This document shows, piece after piece, positions 53,760 through 62,566 of a stretch of 64,000 nucleotides of DNA. The notes below the pieces were generated by a model. It worked only from the letters and a program-made list of their open reading frames with translations, searched no databases and was not told where the DNA came from. A program made the position numbers and the translations under genes. Numbering within the stretch: position 1 is the stretch's first letter; every line of letters starts with the position of its first letter. The stretch comes from Bradyrhizobium diazoefficiens (GTDB lineage Bacteria > Pseudomonadota > Alphaproteobacteria > Rhizobiales > Xanthobacteraceae): the NCBI RefSeq assembly GCF_016612535.1, contig NZ_JAENXS010000001.1, positions 2,443,501 through 2,507,500 of the forward strand. Reading direction: 5' to 3'.

Positions 53760-53882
53760 GGGCGTCCTCCTGCCGGTGTGGCGTTGTCGTTTTGTGGGAG
53801 AGGATAGCGGCTCGTGTTCCGCTGTACCAAATTCCAGTTGGGATTGATCGATGCCGAAATTGTATCGGTTCGGGTGTACCCG

Positions 53883-54020
53883 CTACCGCACCGCGGCGGT
53901 CCGGTCGCGCGAGGGCAGATGCGGGCCGGCCGGATGGTCGGGCGGTCCGAGCACGGTCCACACGGCGACGGCGACCAGAGCCGAGGTCAGGAGGGTCCAG
54001 GCGACGAGTTGCTTCCGCAT
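53883..54020 (-). CDS. Possible small membrane protein
   Basis: 45 residues from ATG 54020: MRKQLVAWTLLTSALVAVAVWTVL is one hydrophobic helix, followed by a Pro/Arg-rich tail. No clear ribosome-binding site. Support is only the helix and the open frame. The rest of 53760-54169 shows nothing I can name. Confidence 0.3.
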   Translation of the reverse strand: MRKQLVAWTLLTSALVAVAVWTVLGPPDHPAGPHLPSRDRTAAVR

Positions 54021-54169
54021 CAGGCCAAATCCGTCCGTCGAAAGTTTGAGCGCCCAAAGCGCGCCAACCATCGTGCACCGCAAAAGGTGGCGACCCTATG
54101 AACTCGTTCACAGCCGAATCGCGCGCGAGCAAATTACGAACCATTGCCGGCCGTGTGCATTGACCCGGC

Positions 54170-54367
54170 ATGCCCGGCGAAAACGACCTTGAAGGTAAAC
54201 CCGATATGGGGGGCAAGCACGGCGGCCAGTCCGGCCAGCCCAAGCCGCAGCCTCGTCCGCGAGAAGGCGGGCACGATGAAGATGAAGATGTCGTGGCAAA
54301 GCGCCACACCGGTCAATCTGATCAAACCGGTCGCAAGGTCTCGCCGACCAACCCCCGAAGGCGCTAA
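54170..54367 (+). CDS. Possible small hydrophilic protein
   Basis: 65 residues, strongly charged and Gly/Gln/Pro-rich (GGKHGGQSGQPKPQ, HDEDEDVVAKRHTGQS). Such short hydrophilic proteins are common in Bradyrhizobium, but there is no good ribosome-binding site and no named family. The opposite strand also has open frames with a hydrophobic reading, so strand assignment is uncertain. Confidence 0.4.
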   Translation: MPGENDLEGKPDMGGKHGGQSGQPKPQPRPREGGHDEDEDVVAKRHTGQSDQTGRKVSPTNPRRR

Positions 54368-54496
54368 GCTTTGCCTGCTCGAGCCGCAGGCCGTGGGCCC
54401 ATGATCATTCGGGAACGGCAGCCTCCTCCCGCCGTTACTCCGGTCTTGCGGGGTGGAGGACGCTGAAACAGAGGCTGGCAAAACGGAGGCTGGAAA

Positions 54497-54619
54497 GTGT
54501 TTTGGATTTATTGGGACACCGCCTGGTCGCTCATCATCAGCGGAATCATGTTCACCACCATCGTCGCCCATCCAGACGCCGAGTTCGTCGAGATCCAGGC
54601 CACAAGGCGGGCGAAATGA
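54497..54619 (+). CDS. Very small hydrophobic protein (40 residues)
   Basis: GTG start five bases after GGAGGCTGG-type ribosome-binding sequence. The product begins MFWIYWDTAWSLIISGIMF, one aromatic hydrophobic helix, and ends in a charged stretch (EFVEIQATRRAK). Function unknown. Coding is supported by the Shine-Dalgarno site and composition only. Confidence 0.4.
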   Translation: MFWIYWDTAWSLIISGIMFTTIVAHPDAEFVEIQATRRAK

Positions 54620-54626
54620 GCCTCAA

Positions 54627-54740
54627 TTGACGGGAGCAGCCGCCGGCGAAGTGCTGGATTCGGCCAAGATGCTGGCGCGCTTGTCCGATGATCTCAAGCG
54701 CGACGTCGATCGCTTCGTCGGCGATCTCAGGGCGGCCTGA
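54627..54740 (+). pseudogene. Remnant of the C-terminal end of a methyl-accepting chemotaxis protein
   Basis: The frame ending at 54740 reads TGAAAGEVLDSAKMLARLSDD followed by LKRDVDRFVGDLRAA and a stop. This is the usual final helix of alphaproteobacterial chemoreceptors (VLxxAxxLxxxSxxLxxxVxxFLxxVRAA). Upstream of 54627 the chemoreceptor similarity stops, so over 95 percent of the gene is missing. Confidence 0.65.
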
Positions 54741-54998
54741 TCCAATCTTGCGAGGCGGCGCGCGCTACCGCGCAAGCCGTGGGCATCGGTCTTTCCCAAA
54801 CGAGCCGAGGCGGTCCGCCCAATCGAAGGTCAGCGCACTGTTGCGCATGTTTCGGATCGCGCAATTGCGAACGAGTGCGATCAACAAAATCAACGGCTTA
54901 TTCGAGGTGTAAAAACGGCTTGTCCGTTTCGTCGAACGTGGTCCAGACTTGCAAGCGGCGAGTCTGTTGTTTCCGTGTGGCTCCGATCAGGAAAGCCC

Positions 54999-55448
54999 GT
55001 GATCATTCGTCCAGCGAACGTCACTGATCTGCCTGCGATCGAACGCATCGTGTCGGATGCATATAGCGTCTACATCGAGCGGATTGGAAAACCTCCGGGG
55101 CCCATGCTGGACGATTATTCTGCGCACGTTCAGAGCGGCGCTGCCTGGGTGGCGGACATGAGCGGCGAGATCGCAGGACTGTTGATCCTCATCGAGCAAA
55201 CGGACCACCTTCTCCTCGACAACGTCGCCGTTGACCCGGGTCATCACGGTCGCGGTATCGGACGCGCGCTGTTGAATTTTGCCGAACAGGAAGCCGTTCG
55301 CCGCGGCTATCGCGAGATCATCTTGTATACGCACGAGAAGATGTCGGAAAATCTGGCGATGTATCCCGCTCTCGGATGGGTCGAGATAGATCGTCGCGAG
55401 CAGAACGGCTATCAGCGCGTGTTTTTCCGTAAATCTCTCCGCGCCTGA
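54999..55448 (+). CDS. GNAT-family N-acetyltransferase
   Basis: 149 residues from GTG 54999, which follows AGGAAA by five bases; a GTG at 54975 would add eight residues. VIIRPANVTDLPAIERIVSDAY, then LLLDNVAVDPGHHGRGIGRALLNFAEQEA with the acetyl-CoA loop HHGRGIG, and MYPALGWVEIDRR. Small-molecule or amino-acid substrate not evident. It stands alone between two gene remnants. Confidence 0.85.
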   Translation: MIIRPANVTDLPAIERIVSDAYSVYIERIGKPPGPMLDDYSAHVQSGAAWVADMSGEIAGLLILIEQTDHLLLDNVAVDPGHHGRGIGRALLNFAEQEAVRRGYREIILYTHEKMSENLAMYPALGWVEIDRREQNGYQRVFFRKSLRA

Positions 55449-55473
55449 TTGACGTGCCGTTGTTTGCTGCTCT

Positions 55474-55642
55474 GAAATAGGCGATGCCCGGATAGCTGTC
55501 TCGGATTTCGGCCGGCTCAATTGCCGGGTGGCGTGTCCTGTCCGGCTTCGCACAGCAAGACCTTGTTGGCGCTCTTGGCGGAGAGCCGGTGGGCCAGCAC
55601 GGACCCCGCCGAGCCGCCGCCCAGGATGATGAAGTCGTACAC
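55474..55642 (-). pseudogene. Remnant of the N-terminal part of a GMC oxidoreductase
   Basis: From GTG 55642 with GAGGAAACG upstream, the frame reads [20 protein letters not shown], then [14 protein letters not shown] and hits a stop. This is the FAD-binding beta-alpha-beta fold of choline-dehydrogenase-like enzymes. After one frame change it continues EPAEIRDSYPGIAYF, as in that family, and then similarity ends. About 500 expected residues are missing. Confidence 0.75.
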
Positions 55643-55792
55643 GATTGGCGTTTCCTCTTGTTCGTGTCCCAAGCGGGTAGCGTGGTTTCATCGCGAGGTC
55701 ATGCCGCAGTCATGTGAGTCCCGGACGTCGCCTCGTGGCGGCGTCCGGGGGGGCTGGCCCTAAGAGCCATCGTATGCGCGTTGCTGCGAGGA

Positions 55793-56674
55793 TCAGATCG
55801 GCTTTGCCGCAGCCGCCGCGATCTGCGTCGCGAAGTTGCGGTAGGAATGCAGCGGGCGGCCAAGGATTTTGGTGAGGCGCGCCACGTCGCCAGCCTCGGG
55901 GATCATTCCGTCGCCGACAAAGCGCTCGGTCATCAGGCGCATCTCGTAGGCCATCCATCGCGGCATGAACGTCGCCAGATTCTGCTCGAAGCCGGTGGGA
56001 TCATCGCCGCCATAGACGATCGGGCGGCCCAGGACGTCCGACCAGATCGCGGCCACGTCTGGACCGGTCAGCGTATCGGGGCCGACAAGATTGATGGTTT
56101 CGATCGGCAGCTTGCCCGCCGCCTGCTCGCGCCGGATCAGCTCGATCGCTGCGACCTCGCCGATGTCGCGGGCATCGACCATGGCGACACCCTTAGCTCC
56201 GATCGGCATCGGGTAGACGTCATGGTTGAAGATGACGTCCTTGATCGTGAGATCATTGTCGATGAAGTAGGACGGACGCAGGATCGTGGCACTGAAGCCC
56301 ATCGATTCGAGCATCCGCTCGGCGCCGAACTTCACCGCGAAGTGCGGCACGTTCACGAAGCGATCGGCGTGGAGCACCGAGAGATAGACGACCCGGTCGA
56401 CGCCCGACTCCCGCGCAATGTTCAGGGTGATGAGCGCCTGAGTGAATTCGTCTCCCGTCACAGCGTTGAGCAGGAACAGCGTGTTGACGCCGCTGAACGC
56501 CGCGCGCAGCGAAGCGATATCGAGCAAATCGCCTTTCACGACCTTCACGCCGGCCGGGAATTCGGCCTTCGCGGGATCGCGGGACAGCACGCGCACGTCG
56601 GCGCCGCGCGTAACGAGTTGCTGGACAACGTGGCGGCCGACACGGCCGGTAGCGCCGGTTACGAGGATGGTCAT
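55793..56674 (-). CDS. NmrA-like NAD(P)-binding protein
   Basis: 293 residues. MTILVTGATGRVGRHVVQQL is the Rossmann GxxGxxG motif; VDRVVYLSVLHADRF and TILRPSYFIDN are typical of NmrA/NAD(P)H-azoreductase-like atypical short-chain dehydrogenases. These often sense NAD(P) redox state or reduce quinones. Divergent from a LysR gene, which probably regulates it. Confidence 0.88.
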   Translation of the reverse strand: MTILVTGATGRVGRHVVQQLVTRGADVRVLSRDPAKAEFPAGVKVVKGDLLDIASLRAAFSGVNTLFLLNAVTGDEFTQALITLNIARESGVDRVVYLSVLHADRFVNVPHFAVKFGAERMLESMGFSATILRPSYFIDNDLTIKDVIFNHDVYPMPIGAKGVAMVDARDIGEVAAIELIRREQAAGKLPIETINLVGPDTLTGPDVAAIWSDVLGRPIVYGGDDPTGFEQNLATFMPRWMAYEMRLMTERFVGDGMIPEAGDVARLTKILGRPLHSYRNFATQIAAAAAKPI

Positions 56675-56779
56675 GGGGGTCACTCCTGTTTGGGGGTTAA
56701 GAGACACCACGCAAGTTAGTGATCCACATGCGGCCCGATAGACGCTATATCTAGACCTAGTGTCTCATTGGTGGAACAG

Positions 56780-57670
56780 ATGGACCTTCTTGCCCTCTCC
56801 GATTTCAATCTGGTCGCCCGTCACGGAGGGTTTGGCCGGGCCGCACGGGCCACCGGCCGTCCAAAGGCGACGCTGTCCCGCCGGGTCTCGGAACTGGAGA
56901 ACAGCCTCGATCTACGCCTGTTCGAGCGCGGAACGCGCGACCTGAAGCTCACCCAGGAAGGACGCGCGCTCCACGAACGGACGGGGGCGTTGCTTGCCGA
57001 ACTCGACGAGACCGCAGCTGCGATCGCCTCGGGCGGAGACAGACCGCGCGGGACGCTGCGGATCAGTGCGCCGCTCCTCTTCTCGCAGACCGCGATGGGA
57101 AAGCTGGCCGCCGGCTTCGCGCTGAGATATCCGCAAGTCCGGCTCGAGGTCACTACGGAAGACCGTCCCGTCGACATGATCGAGGAAGGTTATGACCTGG
57201 TGATCCGCGTCAATCCGGATCCGGACGAAAGTCTCGTCGGACGAATCTTTCTGCGCGATCGGCTGGTGGTCGTGGCGAGCCCGAGCCTGGGTCGTCCTGC
57301 CGGCGATCGTGCCGTTCCAGCCGTGGTGCGCGAGACGGGTGATCCGACGTCCAGCTGGGATGTGGTCGCGCCGGGTGGAAACTTGCGGATCATGGTCCAA
57401 CCAGTGCTTTGCCTGTCATCGCTAATCATGGTCCCCGATGCGGTCCGAGCCGGCGTCGGCGCCGCTCGGCTTCCCGTGTCGCTTGTGAGTCGCGATCTGG
57501 CGGCCGGAACGCTTGTGCACTGGGGTGATGTCGATGGACCTGAGATCACGCTCTGGACGCTCTACCCATCGCGCCGACTGCTGAGCGCCCGCGTGTCCGC
57601 CTTCTTCGACTATCTCAAGGAAGCGTTTCCCTCCGGAACACCCGACGAGCTTGCGGCCCTCATCGACTGA
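56780..57670 (+). CDS. LysR-family transcriptional regulator
   Basis: 296 residues from ATG 56780 (an in-frame TTG at 56768 is possible). HTH at the N-terminus: LSDFNLVARHGGFGRAARATGRPKATLSRRVSELENSLDLRLFER, then the periplasmic-binding-fold effector domain (PRGTLRISAPLLFSQ). The 105-base gap to the divergent NmrA gene contains AGACGCTATATCTAGACC-like inverted sequence at 56742-56767, a plausible binding site. Confidence 0.92.
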   Translation: MDLLALSDFNLVARHGGFGRAARATGRPKATLSRRVSELENSLDLRLFERGTRDLKLTQEGRALHERTGALLAELDETAAAIASGGDRPRGTLRISAPLLFSQTAMGKLAAGFALRYPQVRLEVTTEDRPVDMIEEGYDLVIRVNPDPDESLVGRIFLRDRLVVVASPSLGRPAGDRAVPAVVRETGDPTSSWDVVAPGGNLRIMVQPVLCLSSLIMVPDAVRAGVGAARLPVSLVSRDLAAGTLVHWGDVDGPEITLWTLYPSRRLLSARVSAFFDYLKEAFPSGTPDELAALID

Positions 57671-57689
57671 GCCAAGGAGATCGACACGC

Positions 57690-57950
57690 CTATTGCAGAA
57701 CCTTTGGCATCACGACGACGACATCGACCTGTCGCTTCAACACGCGCGACGCGACCGCCGCGATATACATCGAATAGCCATCCTCGATGTCGGAGGCGAT
57801 CTCTTCGTCCTTTGCGAAGGCGTAGAGCATCGTACCGTCGAGCTTGTCGAAACGGATGCCCGCGAAGAGTCGATCGAACGTTTCGGCGCCGACAGCGCCC
57901 GCCATGAGCGCCTGTATCGCCTGGTCCTGGATGAGCGTGAGCTTCGTCAT
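57690..57950 (-). CDS. Small protein resembling DnaA domain I
   Basis: 86 residues from ATG 57950. The stretch ETFDRLFAGIRFDKLDGTMLYAFAKDEEIASDIEDGYSMYIAAVASRVLKRQVDVVVV follows the helix-strand pattern of the DnaA N-terminal domain (TF..WF..L......L.L........D.I...Y......A......V.V.V). No AAA+ or DNA-binding domain is attached. It could interact with DnaA or DnaB, or be an unrelated small protein. The longer open frame upstream has low-complexity, non-coding-like sequence. Confidence 0.55.
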   Translation of the reverse strand: MTKLTLIQDQAIQALMAGAVGAETFDRLFAGIRFDKLDGTMLYAFAKDEEIASDIEDGYSMYIAAVASRVLKRQVDVVVVMPKVLQ

Positions 57951-58038
57951 GCCGAAGAGATATGGAACAACTTGGCGGATGCAAGGTGCGCAGCAACGAC
58001 GTCGGCTTGCGCGCGAGGTCCGGTCGGAAGCCGGCTTT

Positions 58039-58317
58039 TCAGCCCGCGGGCCTGGCGGGGGCCTGCGGCAGCGGCGGCTTGCGCTCTGGAAGCTTCTTTT
58101 TCGGCGGCGCCGGCAGCAATCCTTCCCGGATCGCCTGCTTGCGTGCGAGCTTGCGGGCGCGGCGAATGGCCTCGGATTTTTCGCGCGCCTTTCGCTCCGA
58201 AGGCTTCTCATACGCGCGCCGCTCTTTCATTTCCCGAAAGACGCCCTCGCGTTGCATCTTCTTCTTCAGAACGCGGAGAGCCTGATCGACGTTGTTGTCG
58301 CGGACGAGTACCTGCAT
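58039..58317 (-). CDS. rpsU: 30S ribosomal protein S21 (bS21)
   Basis: 92 residues. [47 protein letters not shown] is the full bS21 motif. The Pro/Ala/Lys-rich tail ([18 protein letters not shown]) is longer than in enteric bacteria and usual in rhizobia. The start has GAGGAG upstream. Alphaproteobacteria often have more than one bS21 gene, so this may be one paralogue. Confidence 0.95.
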   Translation of the reverse strand: MQVLVRDNNVDQALRVLKKKMQREGVFREMKERRAYEKPSERKAREKSEAIRRARKLARKQAIREGLLPAPPKKKLPERKPPLPQAPARPAG

Positions 58318-58599
58318 TTGGAAACTCCTCGCTGGGCTGCGAAACGTGGCAATCCTGCACGCAGCCAGTTGCGCAGGAGATTTGTTGCGATTGGGAGGAT
58401 GAGCGTGACCGCGTATTTCGTCGCCGGCCTCGAACAAGCCGATCTTGTCACAGCGATACGGTTCGGTGGATGCGACGTGACCACTCTCGCGTGGCCGTGT
58501 CAATCGATAAGACCGGCAAGCAAGCCGTCAGCTCCCTTCGCAAGTATCTGAAGGGAAACGCGCATCTGGCGCGAGCGCGCCTTGCGGCAAGGCGCCAGG

Positions 58600-58782
58600 C
58601 TAGCCGGGAGCGTCTTTCGGGTTGACTTCGCGCGCCAAACGCTCGGCTTTCAATCGCTCGCGGTTGTCGTGGAAGGATTGCTGCGCTTTCGCGTAGTCGG
58701 TCATCGGTTTTGCGGTTTCGGTCGCCTTGAAAGCACGATTGGCCTCCCGCAGGAGGCGGGTATTCGCTTCGTCGCTGGTCAT
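58600..58782 (-). CDS. Small hypothetical protein
   Basis: 60 residues, highly charged and helical (MTSDEANTRLLREANRAFKA, then SFHDNRERLKAERLAREV). CGGAGATCAA before the ATG is a good ribosome-binding site. No known domain. It lies between rpsU and the GGDEF-EAL gene on the same strand. Confidence 0.5.
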   Translation of the reverse strand: MTSDEANTRLLREANRAFKATETAKPMTDYAKAQQSFHDNRERLKAERLAREVNPKDAPG

Positions 58783-58904
58783 TTGATCTCCGGCTGCGCC
58801 TGCCTGGCCGATTCATCCGTCGTCAATTTATCCATAGAATGTCTCGCCTTGTGATGACAGCGGTCCAGAAAGTTCCACCCCATGGATTTTGACGGGGCTG
58901 CGGC

Positions 58905-61568
58905 TCAAGCCGCAACAGCCTGCTTCGACAGCAATAGCTTCAGCTTCGCCGCCGGCACGGCCGGGCTGAACAGCCAGCCCTGCATCTGGCTGCATCCGAG
59001 CTGCCGCAGCACCTCGCGCTGCGCTTCGGTCTCGACGCCTTCCGCCGTCGTCGCCATGTGGCGGGCGGCGGCCATGTGCACCACGGCCTGCACGATCGGA
59101 GACGAGTCCTCGGGCTCGCCGATGTCGCTGATGAAGCTGCGGTCGATCTTGATTTTGTCGAACGGGAAGCGGTGCAGATAGCTCAGCGACGAATAGCCGG
59201 TGCCGAAATCGTCGAGCGCGATGCGCACGCCGAGCTCGCGCAGTTGCTGCAGGATGGTCAGCGCCTCCTCGTCGTCGCGGATCAGCACGGTTTCGGTGAT
59301 CTCGAGCTCGAGCCGTCCCGGCGCCAGGCCCGACTCGGCGAGCGCAGCGGCAACCTTCAGCGCCAGCGTCTTCGATCGGAACTGCACCGGCGAGACGTTG
59401 ACCGCGATGTGGATGCCGCCGGGCCACGACGCGGCCTCGTTGCAGGCCTGCTTCAGCACCCATTCGCCGATCTCGCCGATCAGGCCGGTGTCTTCCGCGA
59501 CCGGAATGAAGTCCGCGGGCGAAACCATGCCGCGCTCCGGATGGTGCCACCTGAGCAGCGCCTCGCAGCCGGTGACGACATTGGCGGACAGATCGACCAG
59601 CGGCTGGTAGTGCACCTCGAACTCGCCGCGGACGAGCGCCTGCCGCAGGTCGAGCTCGAGCTGGCGGCGCAGCCCGGCCTTGGCGTCGTATTCGGGCACG
59701 AAGATGCGGAAGGTGCCGCGGCCTTCCGATTTCGCCGCATACATCGCGAGATCGGCGCGCTTGAACAGATCGTCGAGATTGTCGCCGTGGTCGGGTGCGA
59801 TCGCGATGCCGATGCTGGCGTCGGTCGCAATTTCCTGGCCCTTGCAGTCCACCGGCGTGCGCAGCGTCTTCAGGATCTGTTCGGCGAGCATAGTCAGCTC
59901 GGCCTGGTCAGTGGTGCCGGTCTTGACGATGGCGAATTCGTCGCCGCCGAGCCGCGCCACCAGATCGTTGCCGCTGACGCAGGCGCGCAGGCGGTTGGCG
60001 ATCTGGCGCAGCAATTCGTCGCCGACCTCGTGGCCGAGCGAATCATTGACGCCCTTGAACTCGTCGACGTCGATATAGAGGATCGCGAACGGCTTACCCT
60101 CGGCGAGCTCCGCGACCCGGCGCTCCAGATGTCTGCGCATCAGCACGCGGTTGGGCAGATCGGTCAGCGCGTCGTAATGCGCCATGTGGGCGATCCGCTC
60201 GTCGGCGCGGATGCGCTCGGTGACGTCGTCATGGGTGGCGAGCCAGCCGCCGGCGGCGCCGGGCTGGTTCTTGATTTCGATCAGGCGTCCGTCGGAGGTC
60301 TCGATGATGTTGCTCTGAATGCGTCCGGCGCTGTTCAAGATGTCGTCGCAATAGGAATCGACGTCGCCCTCGAACGAGCCGGTGTCGTGGCGATGCTGGA
60401 TCACGTCGCGGAAATGGGCGCCGGGTTTCACCACCGCGGTCGAAAGCCCGTACATGTCGATGTAGCGGCGGTTGCAGACGATCAGCCGCTCGTCCTGGTC
60501 GAACATCAACAGGCCCTGCGTCATCGTGTTCATTGCGGTGTCGAGCCGCTGCTTCTCCAGCGAGACGCGATGCGTCACCTGGCGGAAGATCAGGAACAGC
60601 GTGAGCACGAGCAGGCCGATCGACAGCACGGCGACAGTGACGAAGAATTTGGTTTGGGTGCGCCAGGTGGCGAGCGTCGCGTCCAGCGATTTGGTGGCGA
60701 CCACGACCAGCGGCTCGCCGGTCAGCATGCGCGAGGCGACGATGCGGTCCTTGCCGTCGATCGGGCTTGTGAGCTCTGTCGTGACGAAGCTGCGCTCGAA
60801 CACGGCCATCTGCTCGGGCGGGCCGGTGCGGTAGTTCTGCCCGATCATGGCGTCGACATGCGGAACGCGCGCCAGCAGCTGGCCGTTCTGGTGGTGCATC
60901 GCGATCGAGGAGTCCTCACCGATTCCGGTCGAGGCGAAGAACGATTCGAGCTGCTCCGGCGTGATGGCGCGTGACACCAGGCCGAGGAATTCGCTGTGCG
61001 GGCCGGAGACGCGCCGGGCGATCACGATCGCCGGACCTTTGCCGAACCGGCCGGGAACGACCTCGATCTCTTCCTGCGAGGCCGGATCGTTCTTCAGCCG
61101 GTTGAAATAGCCGCGATCGGACACCGAGATATCGGCGACCGGCCAGCGCCTCGACGAGTTGATCAGGATGCCGTTGGAATCGAACACGTTGGCGCCGGCA
61201 ACGTCGGACCAGCCGCTCGCCTTGTTGCGCAGAACTTCGTGCATGGCGAGCGTGGCCATCTCGCTGCGGAACACGTCAGGGGACTCGATGCCGTGGCTTT
61301 CGAGTTCCGCGATGATGCTCTTCTGGAGCACCGCAAAATCCTCGAACTCGCGGTCGAAATGCCGGGCGAGCAGACGGACGGAGCTTTCCAGGCTGTCGCG
61401 GCCGCTCTCGATGGCATTCTGGCGGAAACGATCGACGGTGAGCCCGGTGCCGATGGCCATCGCCGCCATCAGCACGAAGCCGCCGACGATCAGCCACGTC
61501 AGCGGCGCGCCCCGCCAACGGCGAAGCAACGCGCGCAGTCGCGCGGTCCATCGAATTGATGCGCCCAT
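58905..61568 (-). CDS. GGDEF-EAL bifunctional c-di-GMP protein with Cache and PAS sensors
   Basis: 887 residues. Transmembrane helix 23-45, periplasmic dCache-like domain 50-305, second helix 308-330, PAS about 338-455, GGDEF domain with intact GGDEF at 541-545 and EAL domain with intact EAL at 669-671, ITETVLI, DDFGTGYSSL, KIDRSFI and AEGVETEAQ. The allosteric I-site RxxD before GGDEF is not kept (SGND). Both activities look possible; most such proteins act mainly as phosphodiesterases. Periplasmic ligand unknown. Confidence 0.93.
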   Translation of the reverse strand: MGASIRWTARLRALLRRWRGAPLTWLIVGGFVLMAAMAIGTGLTVDRFRQNAIESGRDSLESSVRLLARHFDREFEDFAVLQKSIIAELESHGIESPDVFRSEMATLAMHEVLRNKASGWSDVAGANVFDSNGILINSSRRWPVADISVSDRGYFNRLKNDPASQEEIEVVPGRFGKGPAIVIARRVSGPHSEFLGLVSRAITPEQLESFFASTGIGEDSSIAMHHQNGQLLARVPHVDAMIGQNYRTGPPEQMAVFERSFVTTELTSPIDGKDRIVASRMLTGEPLVVVATKSLDATLATWRTQTKFFVTVAVLSIGLLVLTLFLIFRQVTHRVSLEKQRLDTAMNTMTQGLLMFDQDERLIVCNRRYIDMYGLSTAVVKPGAHFRDVIQHRHDTGSFEGDVDSYCDDILNSAGRIQSNIIETSDGRLIEIKNQPGAAGGWLATHDDVTERIRADERIAHMAHYDALTDLPNRVLMRRHLERRVAELAEGKPFAILYIDVDEFKGVNDSLGHEVGDELLRQIANRLRACVSGNDLVARLGGDEFAIVKTGTTDQAELTMLAEQILKTLRTPVDCKGQEIATDASIGIAIAPDHGDNLDDLFKRADLAMYAAKSEGRGTFRIFVPEYDAKAGLRRQLELDLRQALVRGEFEVHYQPLVDLSANVVTGCEALLRWHHPERGMVSPADFIPVAEDTGLIGEIGEWVLKQACNEAASWPGGIHIAVNVSPVQFRSKTLALKVAAALAESGLAPGRLELEITETVLIRDDEEALTILQQLRELGVRIALDDFGTGYSSLSYLHRFPFDKIKIDRSFISDIGEPEDSSPIVQAVVHMAAARHMATTAEGVETEAQREVLRQLGCSQMQGWLFSPAVPAAKLKLLLSKQAVAA

Positions 61569-61715
61569 CCCACTCTCCCGTCGGAGGCAAGATGCAGCAA
61601 AACCAAAAAGACCGCGTTACCAGCGAGGGTTAGGGAAGTGTGAATCGGAACAAAATCAGGGAGTTGGCGCGACGTATGGGGAGCGCAAAATAGCGACGCG
61701 ATTCCGGGGCCGTTT

Positions 61716-62417
61716 TTACCGGCGCTTCACCTCCCATTTCATCGCCTCGGCATTCTCCTTGGCGAACATCGCCGGCACGTCGAACTTGCCGGTCTGGAGG
61801 TCATAGCGGCATTGCCAGCCGCCCAGCCCCTTCATGACGGTGTTTTTCGGATGCTTGTCGTATTCGCCCCCGAGCGAGAGCACGAGGTAGCGGTTGTCGG
61901 GCCAGTTCACGCCGAGCCAGCGATAGGCCTCTTCCGTGCCTTTCATCAGATTGGCCGAGATGTGGAAGTCGAGCCTGGCGAAATTCTTCGTCTCCGGCCG
62001 GCCGTAGAAATAGGCCCAGGCGAGATCGCTGAGCGATGTTTTCTTCGTCGCGCTGACGAAGACGCCATTCTCGAGATGGTAGAGAAACAGATCCTGCTCG
62101 CCAGAGCCGGTCTTTTGCATCCGCACCAGCCATTGCGAGTCGGGGGTGAAGCGGAAGCCGGCGCCATAGCCCTGTTCCGGCTTCAGCTCCGTCCTCTGCT
62201 CGCCGTGCCGCGCCCAGACCTGCCATTTGACGTCCCAATCGCCACCGTCCTTCATGTACTGCTCGAGCCTGGTGGCGCCGTCCGGCGAGGTGAAGGCGAG
62301 ATCGGCATTGTCGGTGAGGATGAACCCCGGCGGCGGCCCGGCGGCGGCAGCCGCGGGAGAGGCGGCGAGCGTCAGGGCCAGCGCCAGCCATGGCGCGGTG
62401 CGGCAAAATGCGGTCAC
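61716..62417 (-). CDS. Secreted hypothetical protein
   Basis: 233 residues with a Sec signal (APWLALALTLAASPAAAAA). The mature part has regular strand-turn phrases (FILTDNADLAFTSPDGATRL, GFRFTPDSQWLVRMQKTGSGEQDLFLYHL, YLVLSLGGEYDKHPKN) that could form a beta-propeller-like or WG-type fold. I cannot name a family. It is divergent from the LysM gene. Confidence 0.65.
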   Translation of the reverse strand: MTAFCRTAPWLALALTLAASPAAAAAGPPPGFILTDNADLAFTSPDGATRLEQYMKDGGDWDVKWQVWARHGEQRTELKPEQGYGAGFRFTPDSQWLVRMQKTGSGEQDLFLYHLENGVFVSATKKTSLSDLAWAYFYGRPETKNFARLDFHISANLMKGTEEAYRWLGVNWPDNRYLVLSLGGEYDKHPKNTVMKGLGGWQCRYDLQTGKFDVPAMFAKENAEAMKWEVKRR

Positions 62418-62566
62418 GGGGAAATTCCCTGAAAATGGTGGTCAGGCGGCCTCGCTGGTTTGACGCAGACGGGGCCGTGCCGGTTCATCCATCGACCGTC
62501 TTGCTGCCGTGGCCAAAACAGCGCAATTTGCCAAGGGGCGATTTGCGCCCCAAGGTTTGAGGACTG

